A stretch of 58,653 bases of DNA from Sphaerisporangium cinnabarinum (GTDB lineage: Bacteria > Actinomycetota > Actinomycetes > Actinomycetales > Cellulomonadaceae). Below are positions 1-8,405 of the stretch, piece after piece. The stretch covers positions 1 through 58,653 of the forward strand of contig QAPD01000104.1 of the NCBI GenBank assembly GCA_003052455.1, read 5' to 3'. The notes beneath the pieces are model-generated. The model was given only the letters and a program-made list of their open reading frames with translations. It was not told where the DNA came from and did no database searches. The stretch's first letter is position 1. Every line of letters begins with the position of its first letter. The translations under genes were made by a program, and so were the position numbers.

Positions 1-294
1 GGCGACCTCGGCGGCCACGCGGCGAGCGAGCCGCGGCGCGGGCGCGCGGAGCACCGCGGCGACGGTGCGGGCCGCGTCGTCGGGTGAGCCGTCGAGGAAG
101 AGGCCGAGCGCGCGGCGCGCGGACGGGTCGCGCGACACGAGGAGCAGGCGCACCGCGCCGCGCCGGGCCCGGGCGGGCGCGCGCCGCGCGGCCTGGATCG
201 CGAGCCACACCGGGTCGTCGACGACGGCGCGCGCCCCGAAGGACAGCGCGAGGACGAGGGCGCGGACGGCGTCGCGCGGTGCCGCCGCGCTCAT
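1..294 (-). CDS. Unidentified protein, N-terminal part, runs off left edge
   Basis: The first 98 codons of a minus-strand gene are visible, starting MSAAAPRD and open to the window edge. Its ATG overlaps the TGA of the preceding glycosyltransferase gene (ATGA, 4 bases), so the two are probably translationally coupled and functionally linked. The visible part is rich in Ala, Arg and Leu, with no transmembrane segment or motif that I recognise. Another polysaccharide-biosynthesis or glycosyltransferase protein is a guess from context only. The main support for a real gene is the stop-free frame, the codon bias and the coupling. Confidence 0.65.
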   Translation of the reverse strand, partial: MSAAAPRDAVRALVLALSFGARAVVDDPVWLAIQAARRAPARARRGAVRLLLVSRDPSARRALGLFLDGSPDDAARTVAAVLRAPAPRLARRVAAEVA

Positions 295-1637
295 CGACGC
301 AGCCCGTCGAGCAGCTCGACGTACCGGGCCGCGAGCGCGTCGTCGTCCGCGTTGAGGGAGACCCACTCCTGCGCGGCGGGGCCGATCTCCGGGACCGAGC
401 CAGCGGCCACGAAACCGGCCCAGAGCGCGGCGAGCGCCTCGACGTCCCCGGGCGGGACGACGTCGCCCGCCTCGAGCGAGAGCACGAGCTCGGCGGCCTC
501 GCCCGCGACGCACGCGGTGAGGTGCCGACGCGTCGCCATCGTCTCGTAGAGCTTCGAGGGCACCGTCCACTCGAACGGCTCCCAGTCGCGCAGCGACACC
601 AGCACGGTGTCGGCCCACGCGTACAGCGCGGGGACCTCCGGGTGGGGCACACGACCGAGGAACGTCACCGGTGCACCGAGCGTCGTGGCGAGGGCTTTCA
701 GGTGCGGGACGTCGGCCCCCGCGCCGGCGAGGCGCACCTCGAGCGGGACACCCTGTGCGGCGAGCACCGCGGCGGCCTCCACGACGACTTCGAGGCCCTG
801 CGACCGGCCGATCGTCCCCGCGTACACGGCTCGCAGCGGCCGGTCCGGGCCCAGGCGGTGGGCGTCGTCGTCGGGCAGGGCGTCGACCTCGTCGTCCACC
901 TTGTCCGCGAGCCGGTCGGTGAACGCCGTGCCGTTCCGGACGACGCCCACGTTCGGGGCGCCCCGGCTCTCGACGATGCCGGCGAACGTCTCCGTCGTCG
1001 TCACGACGAGGTCGCTGCGGGTCTGCAGCCGGACGATCGTGCGGTGCGCGAGGGCGACCACGGCGGCCCGCACCCGTCCGCCGGAGCCGCCCGCGACGAC
1101 ACCGGCCGGACGGATGAGGTCGGGCCACGCGTCGCGCATCTCGACGACGAAGCGGGCGCGGAAGAGCCGGGCGAGGGCCCACGCCGCGAACATGCTGGGG
1201 ATGCCGGGCACGGTGCCGACGACGACGGTCGGGCGGTGCGCCCGGGCGCGCAGGTGCCGCCACCCCAGGACGACCGAGTGGGCGGCCGCGACCACGTGGT
1301 CGGCCGTGCGGGACACGAGCGAGGACGAGTGCTCGCGGTAGCGCACGCGAAGGATCCGCTCGCCGTGGCGGCCGCGCTGGACGAGGCCAGGGCGCAGGTG
1401 GGCGTGCTCCGGGTCGAGCCCGCCGGCCGGGTAGTGCGGAGGCGGGGCGAGGACGGTCACGCGGAAGCCCGCGTCGACCAGGCGGGGCACGAGCGCACTC
1501 CAGCGGCGTTGCGGAGCACCCGTCTCGGGCTCGTAGTGGTGGGTGACCAGGAGAAGGTGGTCGTGCTGGTCCCGGCGCCGCGGACGCGACGCCGGTCGAC
1601 GGCGCGCGCCGGCGTGCCGCGCTGCACTCGTAGACAT
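291..1637 (-). CDS. GT4-family glycosyltransferase (WbuB/WcaI-like)
   Basis: A 448-residue GT-B fold glycosyltransferase. The N-terminal domain opens with a strand and loop typical of the family (HHYEPETGAPQRR, about residues 33-45) and contains the EMRDAWPDL motif (about residue 165) characteristic of WbuB/WcaI-like transferases. The C-terminal donor-binding domain has the G-x-x-G-R-S-Q-G turn (AGTIGRSQG) and the PSKLYE motif used for nucleotide-sugar binding. It probably acts at the inner face of the membrane, adding a sugar to a lipid-linked or surface polysaccharide precursor; donor and acceptor cannot be read from sequence. The start is ATG at 1637 with a G-rich Shine-Dalgarno just upstream. 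It diverges from an LCP-family gene and overlaps the next minus-strand gene by 4 bases. Confidence 0.85.
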   Translation of the reverse strand: MSTSAARHAGARRRPASRPRRRDQHDHLLLVTHHYEPETGAPQRRWSALVPRLVDAGFRVTVLAPPPHYPAGGLDPEHAHLRPGLVQRGRHGERILRVRYREHSSSLVSRTADHVVAAAHSVVLGWRHLRARAHRPTVVVGTVPGIPSMFAAWALARLFRARFVVEMRDAWPDLIRPAGVVAGGSGGRVRAAVVALAHRTIVRLQTRSDLVVTTTETFAGIVESRGAPNVGVVRNGTAFTDRLADKVDDEVDALPDDDAHRLGPDRPLRAVYAGTIGRSQGLEVVVEAAAVLAAQGVPLEVRLAGAGADVPHLKALATTLGAPVTFLGRVPHPEVPALYAWADTVLVSLRDWEPFEWTVPSKLYETMATRRHLTACVAGEAAELVLSLEAGDVVPPGDVEALAALWAGFVAAGSVPEIGPAAQEWVSLNADDDALAARYVELLDGLRR

Positions 1638-1698
1638 GTCGCCCCCTGCGATCGACGGCTCGCCGGGGCGCGCCTTCCGCCGGTGCCTTCATGGAACT

Positions 1699-1720
1699 GA
1701 GCGGTACGAGCGTACCGCTC
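1699..1720. promoter_or_regulatory. 22-bp inverted repeat between divergent genes
   Basis: Two 10-base arms, GAGCGGTACG and CGTACCGCTC, flank a 2-base AG spacer. The element lies between the divergent glycosyltransferase and LCP genes. It is well placed for a shared operator; no bound protein is known. Confidence 0.5.
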
Positions 1721-1814
1721 GACGGCCCGACATCCCCGTGGAGCGGTGGTGCGCGGGGGGTGAAGAGAAGGGCGGCGAGGCGCCGAACAACAGTGCCGCT
1801 CAGGGCATCAGACG

Positions 1815-1820
1815 TAGGAT
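1815..1820 (+). promoter_or_regulatory. -10 element, leaderless promoter of LCP gene
   Basis: TAGGAT followed by 7 bases and then GTG at 1828. The expected transcription start coincides with the start codon. Confidence 0.5.
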
Positions 1821-1827
1821 GCGAGCC

Positions 1828-2907
1828 GTGGCCGACACCCTGTTCCCCGAGCCCTCGCCCGAGCCGCGTGCCGACCGGCGGCACGCGCGCCGTCGTCGTG
1901 GGGGCCGGACGGCGCTCGTCGTGCTCGTGTCGCTCCTCGCCGTGCTCGTCCTCGCCGGGGTCGGAGGTGCCTGGTGGTTCCAGCGCCAGCTCGACGGCAA
2001 CATCGAGAAGCTCGCCGACCCGTTCGAAGGCCTGGAGAACCGTCCTGACCCGGCGCCGAGCGACCCGGAGGTCGCGACGGAGGCCGTGAACTTCCTGGTG
2101 CTCGGCTCCGACAGCCGCATCTCGGCCGGCGACCCCTCCCAGTGGGAGGCGGGCGCCCAGCGCACGGACGCGATCATGCTCGTGCACCTGCCGGCCGACC
2201 GGCAGACGGCGCAGGTCGTCTCCATCCCGCGCGACGCGTGGGTCCCGATCCCCGGTCACGGGGAGGCGAAGATCAACGCCGCCTTCTCCTACGGCGGTCC
2301 CGCCCTCATGATCCAGACGGTCGAGGACCTCACCGGGGTGCGGATCGACCACTTCGCCGTGACCGACTTCGAGTCCTTCACGACTCTCACCGACGCGCTG
2401 GGGGGCGTGCAGATCCGCATCCCGGAGGACATCGGCGACGGCAAGAAGGTGTTCTTCGAGGCGGGCGTGCACCAGATGACGGGCGAGGAGGCCCTCACCT
2501 ACACGCGCCAGCGCCACGGCCTGTCGAACGGTGACTTCGGCCGCGTGCAGCGCCAGCAGAACTGGATGCGCGCGATGCTCGGCAAGATCAACAACAACCG
2601 CAACGACGTCGCGATGATGACGCGTTTCTTCACCGCGGTGAGCGAGTCCGTGGCGACCGACGACGGCCTGACCATCGACGAGATGCGGAACCTCTACATG
2701 AGCGCGCGCGGGCTGAGCACGAACGACGTCACGTTCATGACCGCCCCCCACTCCGGGACGGGGCGCAGCGCCGACGGGCAGTCGATCGTCGTGCTCGACC
2801 GGGCCCGGTTCGACCCCCTCATGGCGTCGATCGCGAACGACTCCGTCGGCGACTACCTCGTCCAGAACGCCGAGGCGCTCGAGGTCCTGCCGCCGACCGT
2901 GAAGTGA
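1828..2907 (+). CDS. LytR-CpsA-Psr (LCP) family protein
   Basis: A membrane-anchored LCP enzyme, a family that transfers lipid-linked glycopolymers onto peptidoglycan outside the membrane. A basic cytoplasmic N-terminus precedes one transmembrane helix at about residues 28-50. The LCP core follows, with the FLVLGSDSR strand, RTDAIMLVHL, SIPRDAW and KINAAFSYGG motifs that hold the conserved Arg and Asp residues contacting the polyprenyl pyrophosphate. Length (359 residues) fits the short actinobacterial form without a LytR_C domain. I chose GTG 1828 over the in-frame ATG at 1819 because TAGGAT ends 7 bases before 1828 and would overlap the earlier ATG. The neighbouring glycosyltransferase supports a cell-wall polymer role. 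Confidence 0.88.
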   Translation: MADTLFPEPSPEPRADRRHARRRRGGRTALVVLVSLLAVLVLAGVGGAWWFQRQLDGNIEKLADPFEGLENRPDPAPSDPEVATEAVNFLVLGSDSRISAGDPSQWEAGAQRTDAIMLVHLPADRQTAQVVSIPRDAWVPIPGHGEAKINAAFSYGGPALMIQTVEDLTGVRIDHFAVTDFESFTTLTDALGGVQIRIPEDIGDGKKVFFEAGVHQMTGEEALTYTRQRHGLSNGDFGRVQRQQNWMRAMLGKINNNRNDVAMMTRFFTAVSESVATDDGLTIDEMRNLYMSARGLSTNDVTFMTAPHSGTGRSADGQSIVVLDRARFDPLMASIANDSVGDYLVQNAEALEVLPPTVK

Positions 2908-2917
2908 CCGGGCGCCC

Positions 2918-3661
2918 GTGACCCACGGCTCGAGCAGCCCGCAGCGCAGCGTCCTCGTCCACGGGAGCTGCGTCACCCGGGACGCGTTCGCGCTGCCGGG
3001 GGAGACGCGCTTCCGCCTCGCCGACTACTACGCACGCAGCTCGCTGGCGTCCGCGTTCGCGGCCGGCGGTCTGGACGGCGTGGACCTCGCCCGCGTCGAG
3101 TCGTCGTTCCAGCGCCGCATGGTCGAGCGGGACCAGGCCAAGACCTTCGCCACGAAGCTGGTGACCACGGACGCGGACGTCGTCCTGCTCGACCTCGTCG
3201 ACGAGCAGTACGACCTCGTCGTCGGGTCGGACGGCGGTGTGGCGACCCGCTCCATGGAGTTCCTGCGGGCCGGCGGCGACGGCGCGGAGGGGACTCGCGT
3301 CGCGTCCGGGGCGCCCGAGTTCCTGGTGCGGTGGGAGGCCGGGTGGGCGACGCTCGTCAGGTCTGCGCTCCAGCACGACCGGCTGGCTCGGGTGATCGTG
3401 CACGAGGCGTACTGGGCGCGGGGCGACGCGGCCGGCAGGGCGTTCGACCAGCAGCGCGTCGAGTCGGCGAACCGCACGCTCACCTATCTCTACGCGCGCA
3501 TGCGCAAGGACCTGCCCGAGGCGCGCTTCCTCCGCGTCCCGGACCGGCTCGTGGTCGGCGACCCGTCCCACCGGTGGGGGGCGTCGCCCGTCCACTACGT
3601 GGAGGGCTACTACCGCGCGTTCCTCGACCTCCTCGACGAGGCGACCCGCGCCGACGTCTGA
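2918..3661 (+). CDS. DUF6270-family protein
   Basis: A 247-residue soluble protein starting at GTG 2918, only 10 bases after the LCP stop, so very likely cotranscribed with it. The N-terminal VHGSCVTRDAF motif (residues about 12-22) is the signature I associate with DUF6270, a family often found in capsule and teichoic-acid loci. The Ser-Cys in a G-S-C turn after a strand resembles an SGNH-hydrolase-like nucleophile loop, but I cannot identify a complete catalytic set. No signal peptide or membrane segment is visible. Linkage to the LCP gene and glycosyltransferase suggests a role in surface-polymer decoration (inference). Confidence 0.75.
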   Translation: MTHGSSSPQRSVLVHGSCVTRDAFALPGETRFRLADYYARSSLASAFAAGGLDGVDLARVESSFQRRMVERDQAKTFATKLVTTDADVVLLDLVDEQYDLVVGSDGGVATRSMEFLRAGGDGAEGTRVASGAPEFLVRWEAGWATLVRSALQHDRLARVIVHEAYWARGDAAGRAFDQQRVESANRTLTYLYARMRKDLPEARFLRVPDRLVVGDPSHRWGASPVHYVEGYYRAFLDLLDEATRADV

Positions 3662-3668
3662 CACGCCA

Positions 3669-3717
3669 CCGACGGACCGTCGGCCCCGGGCGAACGAGCG
3701 CCGGGACCCCGCGGGGT
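3669..3717. terminator. GC-rich hairpins between convergent genes
   Basis: Two perfect dyads, CCGACGG-A-CCGTCGG (3669-3683) and GACCCCGCGGGGTC (3704-3717), fill the gap between the convergent DUF6270 gene and the next minus-strand gene. There is no U-tract. They plausibly stop transcription from both sides. Confidence 0.4.
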
Positions 3718-3731
3718 CGGGTGCTCGAGGG

Positions 3732-4196
3732 TCAGACGGCGCCGTCGAGGACGACGACGCCGTCCTTGAACGCCATGCCGCTCACCCGCGCACCCGGGGT
3801 GCGTGCCTGGAGGAGGAGCTGGACGTCGAGCGCGACGCGCGCGTCCGGGAGCACCCGCACGGACCTGGCGGGGAGGCCCTTCGCCGCGACGACGGACTCG
3901 ATCCGGCTCGCGGCGAGACCGAGGAGCTTGTGCGCGGGCAGGCCGCCGGCGCTCGCGTCGACGGAGATCGTCGCGACGCCGTCCTGGACGTCGACCACCC
4001 GCAGCGTGGCCCGGACCGTCGGCGCGAGACGCGTCGCGAGCCGGAGCGGCGCGGGCAGGCGCTTCACCTGGCGCGGGTCGGCGACGACCTCGAGCGCGTC
4101 CCCGCGTCCCGACACGGACGTGACGAAGGACGGGAGCTCGCGGTCCATGAGGCCCAGCAGGTGGAGCGTCTCGGCGAGGGTCAGTTCCTGGTGCAC
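3732..4196 (-). CDS. Conserved hypothetical protein (154 aa)
   Basis: A small soluble protein with no signal peptide and no motif I can name with confidence. Alternating beta-rich stretches (VRATLRVVDVQDGVATISVD, then RVALDVQLLLQ and a VSGMAFKDGVVVLDG ending) loosely recall LmeA/DUF2993-type lipid-binding folds, but it is shorter and lacks a leader, so this is only a resemblance. I chose the GTG at 4196 over the GTG at 4205 because a TAGGGT hexamer ends exactly 7 bases before it, the leaderless spacing seen at many genes here. Divergent from the MarR gene. Confidence 0.6.
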   Translation of the reverse strand: MHQELTLAETLHLLGLMDRELPSFVTSVSGRGDALEVVADPRQVKRLPAPLRLATRLAPTVRATLRVVDVQDGVATISVDASAGGLPAHKLLGLAASRIESVVAAKGLPARSVRVLPDARVALDVQLLLQARTPGARVSGMAFKDGVVVLDGAV

Positions 4197-4203
4197 GGCG
4201 CAC

Positions 4204-4209
4204 ACCCTA
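4204..4209 (-). promoter_or_regulatory. -10 element, leaderless promoter
   Basis: TAGGGT on the minus strand, then 7 bases, then GTG at 4196 of the hypothetical gene. Confidence 0.45.
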
Positions 4210-4307
4210 GCGGACGCCTGGGACGACAGGGACTTTCAGGATGTCCGGCACTTCCGGGACGTCTCGGGCACGCGATCGTGACGGGGGTCTCCGCCCGCGG
4301 CCTTTCC

Positions 4308-4320
4308 TTACCCAAGGTAA
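4308..4320. promoter_or_regulatory. Inverted repeat, probable MarR operator
   Basis: TTACC-CAA-GGTAA is a perfect dyad just upstream of the TAGGGT -10 of the marR-MFS operon. Part of the pattern recurs as TTAGGGTAA at 4325-4333, over the -10. Position between -35 and -10 fits autorepression by the MarR protein. Confidence 0.55.
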
Positions 4321-4325
4321 TGAGT

Positions 4326-4331
4326 TAGGGT
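4326..4331 (+). promoter_or_regulatory. -10 element, leaderless promoter of marR operon
   Basis: TAGGGT, then 7 bases, then ATG at 4339. No Shine-Dalgarno is present before this ATG. Confidence 0.5.
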
Positions 4332-4338
4332 AACTATC

Positions 4339-4797
4339 ATGCCTGCTGCGGACCTCACTGCTCCCACCCGGAACCAGTACCGGCCCGCGACGCTCGGCGG
4401 CGACCTGCGGGTCGCGCTCACCCGGATCTCCCGGCGGCTGCGTGCCCAGCGCGGCGAGGCGGACCTCCCCGAGGGGCGGTTCGGCGTCCTCACCGTCCTG
4501 CACAAGCACGGCGCCATGTCGCCCAGCGAGCTCGCGGAGCACGAGCGCGTCCGGCCGCCGTCGATGACCCGCGCCGTCAACGCCCTCGTCGAGATGGGCC
4601 TCGTCGAGAAGGGGGAGCACGCGAGCGACCGCCGTCAGGTCGTCGTGCGCCTCACGGACGCCGGCGTGCGCGAGGTCAAGGAGACGCGGCGCCGCCGGGA
4701 CGCGTGGCTCACGCAGCAGCTGTCCTCCCTCACCCCTGACGAAAGAGAGACCTTGGCCCGCGCCAGTGAGCTGTTGACCCGGATCGCCGCCCGATGA
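4339..4797 (+). CDS. MarR-family transcriptional regulator
   Basis: A 152-residue winged-helix regulator. The core shows the MarR order: an N-terminal dimerisation helix with the DLRVALTRISRRLR segment, then the LTVLHKHGAMSPSELAEHE helix-turn-helix, the PPSMTRAVNALVEMGLVEK recognition helix, and the DRRQVVVRLTDAG wing. It overlaps the following MFS transporter gene by 4 bases (ATGA), so the two form one operon. A perfect inverted repeat sits across its promoter. The likely role is ligand-relieved repression of itself and the exporter; the ligand is unknown. ATG 4339 is fixed by the upstream TAGGGT-N7 spacing. Confidence 0.9.
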   Translation: MPAADLTAPTRNQYRPATLGGDLRVALTRISRRLRAQRGEADLPEGRFGVLTVLHKHGAMSPSELAEHERVRPPSMTRAVNALVEMGLVEKGEHASDRRQVVVRLTDAGVREVKETRRRRDAWLTQQLSSLTPDERETLARASELLTRIAAR

Positions 4798-6140
4798 GCA
4801 CCACGTTCTCCTCCCTCCAGTACTACAACTACCGCGTCTGGTTCGGCGCCGCGCTCGTCGCGAACGTCGGCACCTGGATGCAGCGCGTCGCGCAGGACTG
4901 GCTCGTCCTCAGCGACCTCACCGACAACTCCGGCGTCGCCGTCGGCGTCGTCACCGCGCTGCAGTTCGCGCCCGTGCTCGCCCTGTCCGCGTGGGCGGGG
5001 CTGCTCGCCGACCGGCTCCCGCGCCGTCGGCTCCTCATGGCCACCCAGGGCGCGATGGGACTGCTCGCGCTCGGCCTGGGCGCGCTCGTGCTGTCCGGGA
5101 ACGTCGAGCTGTGGCACGTCTACGTGTTCGCCGGCCTGCTCGGCGTCGTCTCGGCGTTCGACAACCCCGTGCGCCAGACGTTCGTCGCCGAGATGGTGCC
5201 CGCCGACAAGCTCTCCAACGCCGTCGGGCTCAACAGCGCGTCGTTCAACGCGGCGCGCCTCGTGGGCCCGGGCGTCGCCGGGCTGCTCATCGCGGCCGTC
5301 GGCTCCGGCTGGCTGTTCATCATCAACGGCGTGACGTTCGGGGCGACGATCCTCGCGCTGATGTACATGCGCACGCGCGAGCTCCACGTGCTGCCGAGCG
5401 CGCCGCGCGAGAAGGGTCAGATCCGCGAGGGCATCCGGTACGTGCGCGGGCGGACGGACATCATCGTCATCATGGTCGTCGTCGGCGTCGTGTCGACGTT
5501 CGGGCTCAACTTCCAGCTCACGTCCGCGATGATGGCGAAGGTCGAGTTCGGCATGGGGCCGGGGGAGTACGGGATCCTGGGGTCCATCCTCGCGATCGGC
5601 TCGCTCACCGGGGCCCTGCTCGCCGCGCGTCGGGAGCGCCCGCGCGTCCGGCTCGTCATCGGGTCGGCGTTCGGGTTCGCCGTCGCCACGGGGGTCATGG
5701 CCCTCATGCCCACGTACGCGACCTTCGCCGTCGCGTGCATCCCCGTGGGGCTCGCGTCGCTCACCATGATGACCGCGGCCAACTCGACCATCCAGATGTC
5801 CGTGGACCCCGTCATGCGCGGGCGCGTCATGTCGCTCTACATGATCGTGTTCCTCGGTGCGACGCCCGTCGGCTCCCCGCTCGTCGGGTGGATCGCCGAG
5901 GCGTGGGGCCCGCGCTGGGCGATCGGCGTCGGGTCGATCACCGCCGCGCTCGTCGCCGTGGGTGCCGCCGTCTGGGCCGTGCGCAACTGGCACCTCGAGG
6001 TCCGCTACCGCGTCCTCCAGCGCCCGCACCTCGTGGTGCGCTACCTCGACGCCGGCACGCCGACCGACCGCTCCGCACGCGCCGAGGCGCGGCGGCGGAT
6101 CGAGGCCGAGGACGCGCAGGAGGCCGCCCGGGCGGCCTGA
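4794..6140 (+). CDS. MFS transporter (MFS_3/EntS-like exporter)
   Basis: A 448-residue membrane protein with about 12 hydrophobic segments. The MFS loop 2-3 signature appears as GLLADRLPRRRLL (about residues 64-76). The AFDNPVRQTFVAEMVP stretch followed by NSASFNAARLVGPG is typical of the MFS_3 transmembrane secretion effector group, which includes enterobactin exporter EntS. It is coupled to the MarR gene by a 4-base overlap, which supports efflux of a small molecule sensed by MarR. The C-terminus is an Ala/Glu/Arg-rich cytoplasmic tail after NWHLEVRYRVLQRPHLVVRY. Substrate unknown. Confidence 0.88.
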   Translation: MSTTFSSLQYYNYRVWFGAALVANVGTWMQRVAQDWLVLSDLTDNSGVAVGVVTALQFAPVLALSAWAGLLADRLPRRRLLMATQGAMGLLALGLGALVLSGNVELWHVYVFAGLLGVVSAFDNPVRQTFVAEMVPADKLSNAVGLNSASFNAARLVGPGVAGLLIAAVGSGWLFIINGVTFGATILALMYMRTRELHVLPSAPREKGQIREGIRYVRGRTDIIVIMVVVGVVSTFGLNFQLTSAMMAKVEFGMGPGEYGILGSILAIGSLTGALLAARRERPRVRLVIGSAFGFAVATGVMALMPTYATFAVACIPVGLASLTMMTAANSTIQMSVDPVMRGRVMSLYMIVFLGATPVGSPLVGWIAEAWGPRWAIGVGSITAALVAVGAAVWAVRNWHLEVRYRVLQRPHLVVRYLDAGTPTDRSARAEARRRIEAEDAQEAARAA

Positions 6141-6160
6141 CGCCGCTCCTCCTACCGAGT

Positions 6161-6207
6161 CACGAGGCCGGTGCTGCCCTGGAGGACAGGGTGGCACCGG
6201 CCTCGTG
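6161..6207. terminator. Strong bidirectional terminator hairpin
   Basis: The 14-base arms at 6161-6174 and 6194-6207 are perfectly complementary (CACGAGGCCGGTGC and its complement). An inner CCCTG/CAGGG stem adds 5 pairs. It separates the convergent MFS gene and serC. Confidence 0.8.
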
Positions 6208-6233
6208 CTCGACGGGGACCTCGGCCGTGCTCG

Positions 6234-7376
6234 TCAGGCGAGGTGGTCGACGACGTGGTCCACGCACGCGGTGAGGGCGCGGACGTCGTCGGGCTCGATC
6301 GCCGGGAACATCGCGACGCGCAGCTGGTTGCGGCCGAGCTTGCGGTACGGGAAGACGTCGAGCACGCCGTTCTCGCGCAGCGCGGCCACGACGGCCGTCG
6401 CGTCGACGGTGTCGTCCAGGTCGATCGTGCCGACGACCGTCGACCGCTCTGCCGGGTTCGCGACGAAGGGTGTCGCCCACTCGCGCGAGTCCGCCCAGCC
6501 GTAGAGGTGCGCGGCCGACTCGGCGGACCGGGCGGCGGCCCACTCCAGGCCCCCGTTGCCCAGGAGCCACTCCACCTGCTCGGCGAGCATGACGAGCGTC
6601 GCGATCGCGGGCGTGTTGAGCGTCTGGTCCTGGCGCGAGTTCGCCGCCGCCGTGCGCAGCGACAGCGACTCCGGGACCCAGCGGGTCCCGCTGCTCTCGA
6701 CCTCCTCCGCGCGCGCGAGCGCGTCGGGCGAGCACAGCGCGAGCCACAGGCCGCCGTCGGACCCGAAGACCTTCTGCGGGGCGAAGTAGTAGACGTCGGT
6801 CTCCGCGACGTCCACGGGGATCGCGCCCGCGCCGGACGTGGCGTCCACGAGCGTGAGCGCGCCGCGCTCGCGCGAGCCGGGGACGCGGCGCACGGGCGCC
6901 ATCGCGCCGGTCGAGGTCTCGTTGTGCGGCCAGGCGTGCACGTCGACGTCGTCCGCGGGCTCCGGGAGCGCGACGGTCCCCGCGGGGGCCGAGATCACCT
7001 GGGACGGCTCGAGGAACGGCGCGGCGGTCGTCGCGGCGGCGAACTTCGCGCCGAACTCGCCGAACGCCGCGTGCTGCGCCTTCGAGCGGACGAGGCACGC
7101 GGTCGCGACGTCCCAGAACGTCGTGGAGCCGCCGTTGCCCAGCACGACCTCGTAGCCGTCGGGCAGCGCGAACAGCGTGGCGAGGCCCTCGCGCGTGCGC
7201 CGCACGAGCGAGCGGACGGGCGCCTGCCGGTGGGACGTCCCCAGCAGGGAGGTCCCGGCGTCGGACAGCGCCCGGACCTGCGCGGCGCGGACCTTGGACG
7301 GCCCGGACCCGAAGCGGCCGTCGGCCGGCAGGAGGTCCGAGGGGATCGTGATCGAGGTGTTCGCGAGATCGGGCAC
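6234..7376 (-). CDS. serC: Phosphoserine aminotransferase
   Basis: A 380-residue PLP-dependent class V aminotransferase that converts 3-phosphohydroxypyruvate and glutamate to phosphoserine and 2-oxoglutarate in serine synthesis. The N-terminal DGRFGSGPSKVR and GTSHRQAPV motifs are those of the actinobacterial SerC subfamily. The PLP lysine lies in YYFAPQKVFGSDGG, and DATSGAGAIPVD carries the aspartate that pairs with the pyridine nitrogen. Length is normal. The start is GTG 7376, preceded by TAGGGT and 6 bases, consistent with a leaderless mRNA. It is monocistronic, facing the MFS gene across a strong terminator. Confidence 0.93.
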   Translation of the reverse strand: MPDLANTSITIPSDLLPADGRFGSGPSKVRAAQVRALSDAGTSLLGTSHRQAPVRSLVRRTREGLATLFALPDGYEVVLGNGGSTTFWDVATACLVRSKAQHAAFGEFGAKFAAATTAAPFLEPSQVISAPAGTVALPEPADDVDVHAWPHNETSTGAMAPVRRVPGSRERGALTLVDATSGAGAIPVDVAETDVYYFAPQKVFGSDGGLWLALCSPDALARAEEVESSGTRWVPESLSLRTAAANSRQDQTLNTPAIATLVMLAEQVEWLLGNGGLEWAAARSAESAAHLYGWADSREWATPFVANPAERSTVVGTIDLDDTVDATAVVAALRENGVLDVFPYRKLGRNQLRVAMFPAIEPDDVRALTACVDHVVDHLA

Positions 7377-7382
7377 GGCGTC

Positions 7383-7388
7383 ACCCTA
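7383..7388 (-). promoter_or_regulatory. -10 element, leaderless promoter of serC
   Basis: TAGGGT on the minus strand, 6 bases, then GTG at 7376. Confidence 0.5.
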
Positions 7389-7622
7389 CGCGCGCGCGGC
7401 GCGCGCAGGGAGCGTCGTCCACAGGCCGTGCGTCGCCGCACGGTCCGCGGCGGGGGTCGCGAGGAGGTGCGCGCGGCGACGCGCCACGGGCGCCCCCGGA
7501 CGGCACCGCGGCCGGGTCACGGGCTCGCCATAGACTGACCCCAGCGGCCCGCCGGTGCGGGCAGGCGCCCCGTGGCAGCGACGACCGGGCGCCCCGAGCC
7601 GACGAGCGACTGGGAGCGTGAC

Positions 7623-8333
7623 GTGACCGATCTGATCGATACCACCGAGATGTATCTGAAGACGATCTACGAGCTCGTGGAAGAGGGCATCGTCCCGCTG
7701 CGCGCGCGCATCGCGGAGCGCCTCGGGCACTCGGGGCCCACGGTGTCGCAGACGGTCGCGCGCATGGAGCGCGACGGGCTCGTCGTCGTCACGGGCGACC
7801 GCCACCTCGAGCTCACGCCCGCGGGCCACGAGAAGGCGACGCGGGTCATGCGCAAGCACCGGCTCGCCGAGCGGCTCCTCACGGACGTCATCAAGCTCGA
7901 CTGGGAGTACGTGCACACCGAGGCGTGCCGCTGGGAGCACGTGATGAGCGAGCTCGTCGAGGAGCGGCTCCTCGGGCTGCTCGACCACCCGCACTTCGAC
8001 CCGTACGGCAACCCCATCCCGGGCCTGCCGGAGCTCGGGGAGCAGCTCGAGGAGGTCGACTTCCTCGACGGCGTCGTCTCGCTCCCCGTCCACCTCGCCC
8101 AGCACGGTCTGGGCGGGGGCGAGGTGCGTGTCGTGCTCCAGCGGATCGCCGAGCCGGTCCAGGTCGACGTCGAGCTCCTCGCGCGGTTCGCCCAGGCCGG
8201 GGTGCTGCCGCGCCGCACGCTCGTCGTGCGTCCCGCACCGGCCGGCGGGGTCACCGTGCAGGGGGAGGGCGCGCCGGTGGTCCTCGACCTGCCCGACGAC
8301 GTCGCGCGCCACCTCTTCGTCGCCCGCGGATAG
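7623..8333 (+). CDS. dtxR: DtxR/IdeR iron-dependent repressor
   Basis: A metal-activated global regulator of iron uptake and storage. From GTG 7623 the protein starts MTDLIDTTEMYLKTIYEL and is collinear with Corynebacterium DtxR. The metal ligands fall at the classic positions: Met10, Cys102, Glu105 and His106 for one site, and His79, Glu83 and His98 for the other. The SGPTVSQTVARMER recognition helix matches DtxR almost exactly, so it should bind the usual 19-bp iron box. The C-terminal SH3-like domain (residues about 150-236) is present. I preferred GTG 7623 with GGGAG upstream over an earlier in-frame start at 7572, because only the later start gives DtxR numbering. Confidence 0.95.
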   Translation: MTDLIDTTEMYLKTIYELVEEGIVPLRARIAERLGHSGPTVSQTVARMERDGLVVVTGDRHLELTPAGHEKATRVMRKHRLAERLLTDVIKLDWEYVHTEACRWEHVMSELVEERLLGLLDHPHFDPYGNPIPGLPELGEQLEEVDFLDGVVSLPVHLAQHGLGGGEVRVVLQRIAEPVQVDVELLARFAQAGVLPRRTLVVRPAPAGGVTVQGEGAPVVLDLPDDVARHLFVARG

Positions 8334-8405
8334 CCGTCCGTTCACCGGCCGGAGCGCCGTGACCAGCGGCGATGCGAGTGGCGGCGTCCCGTCGTGATGG
8401 GAACG

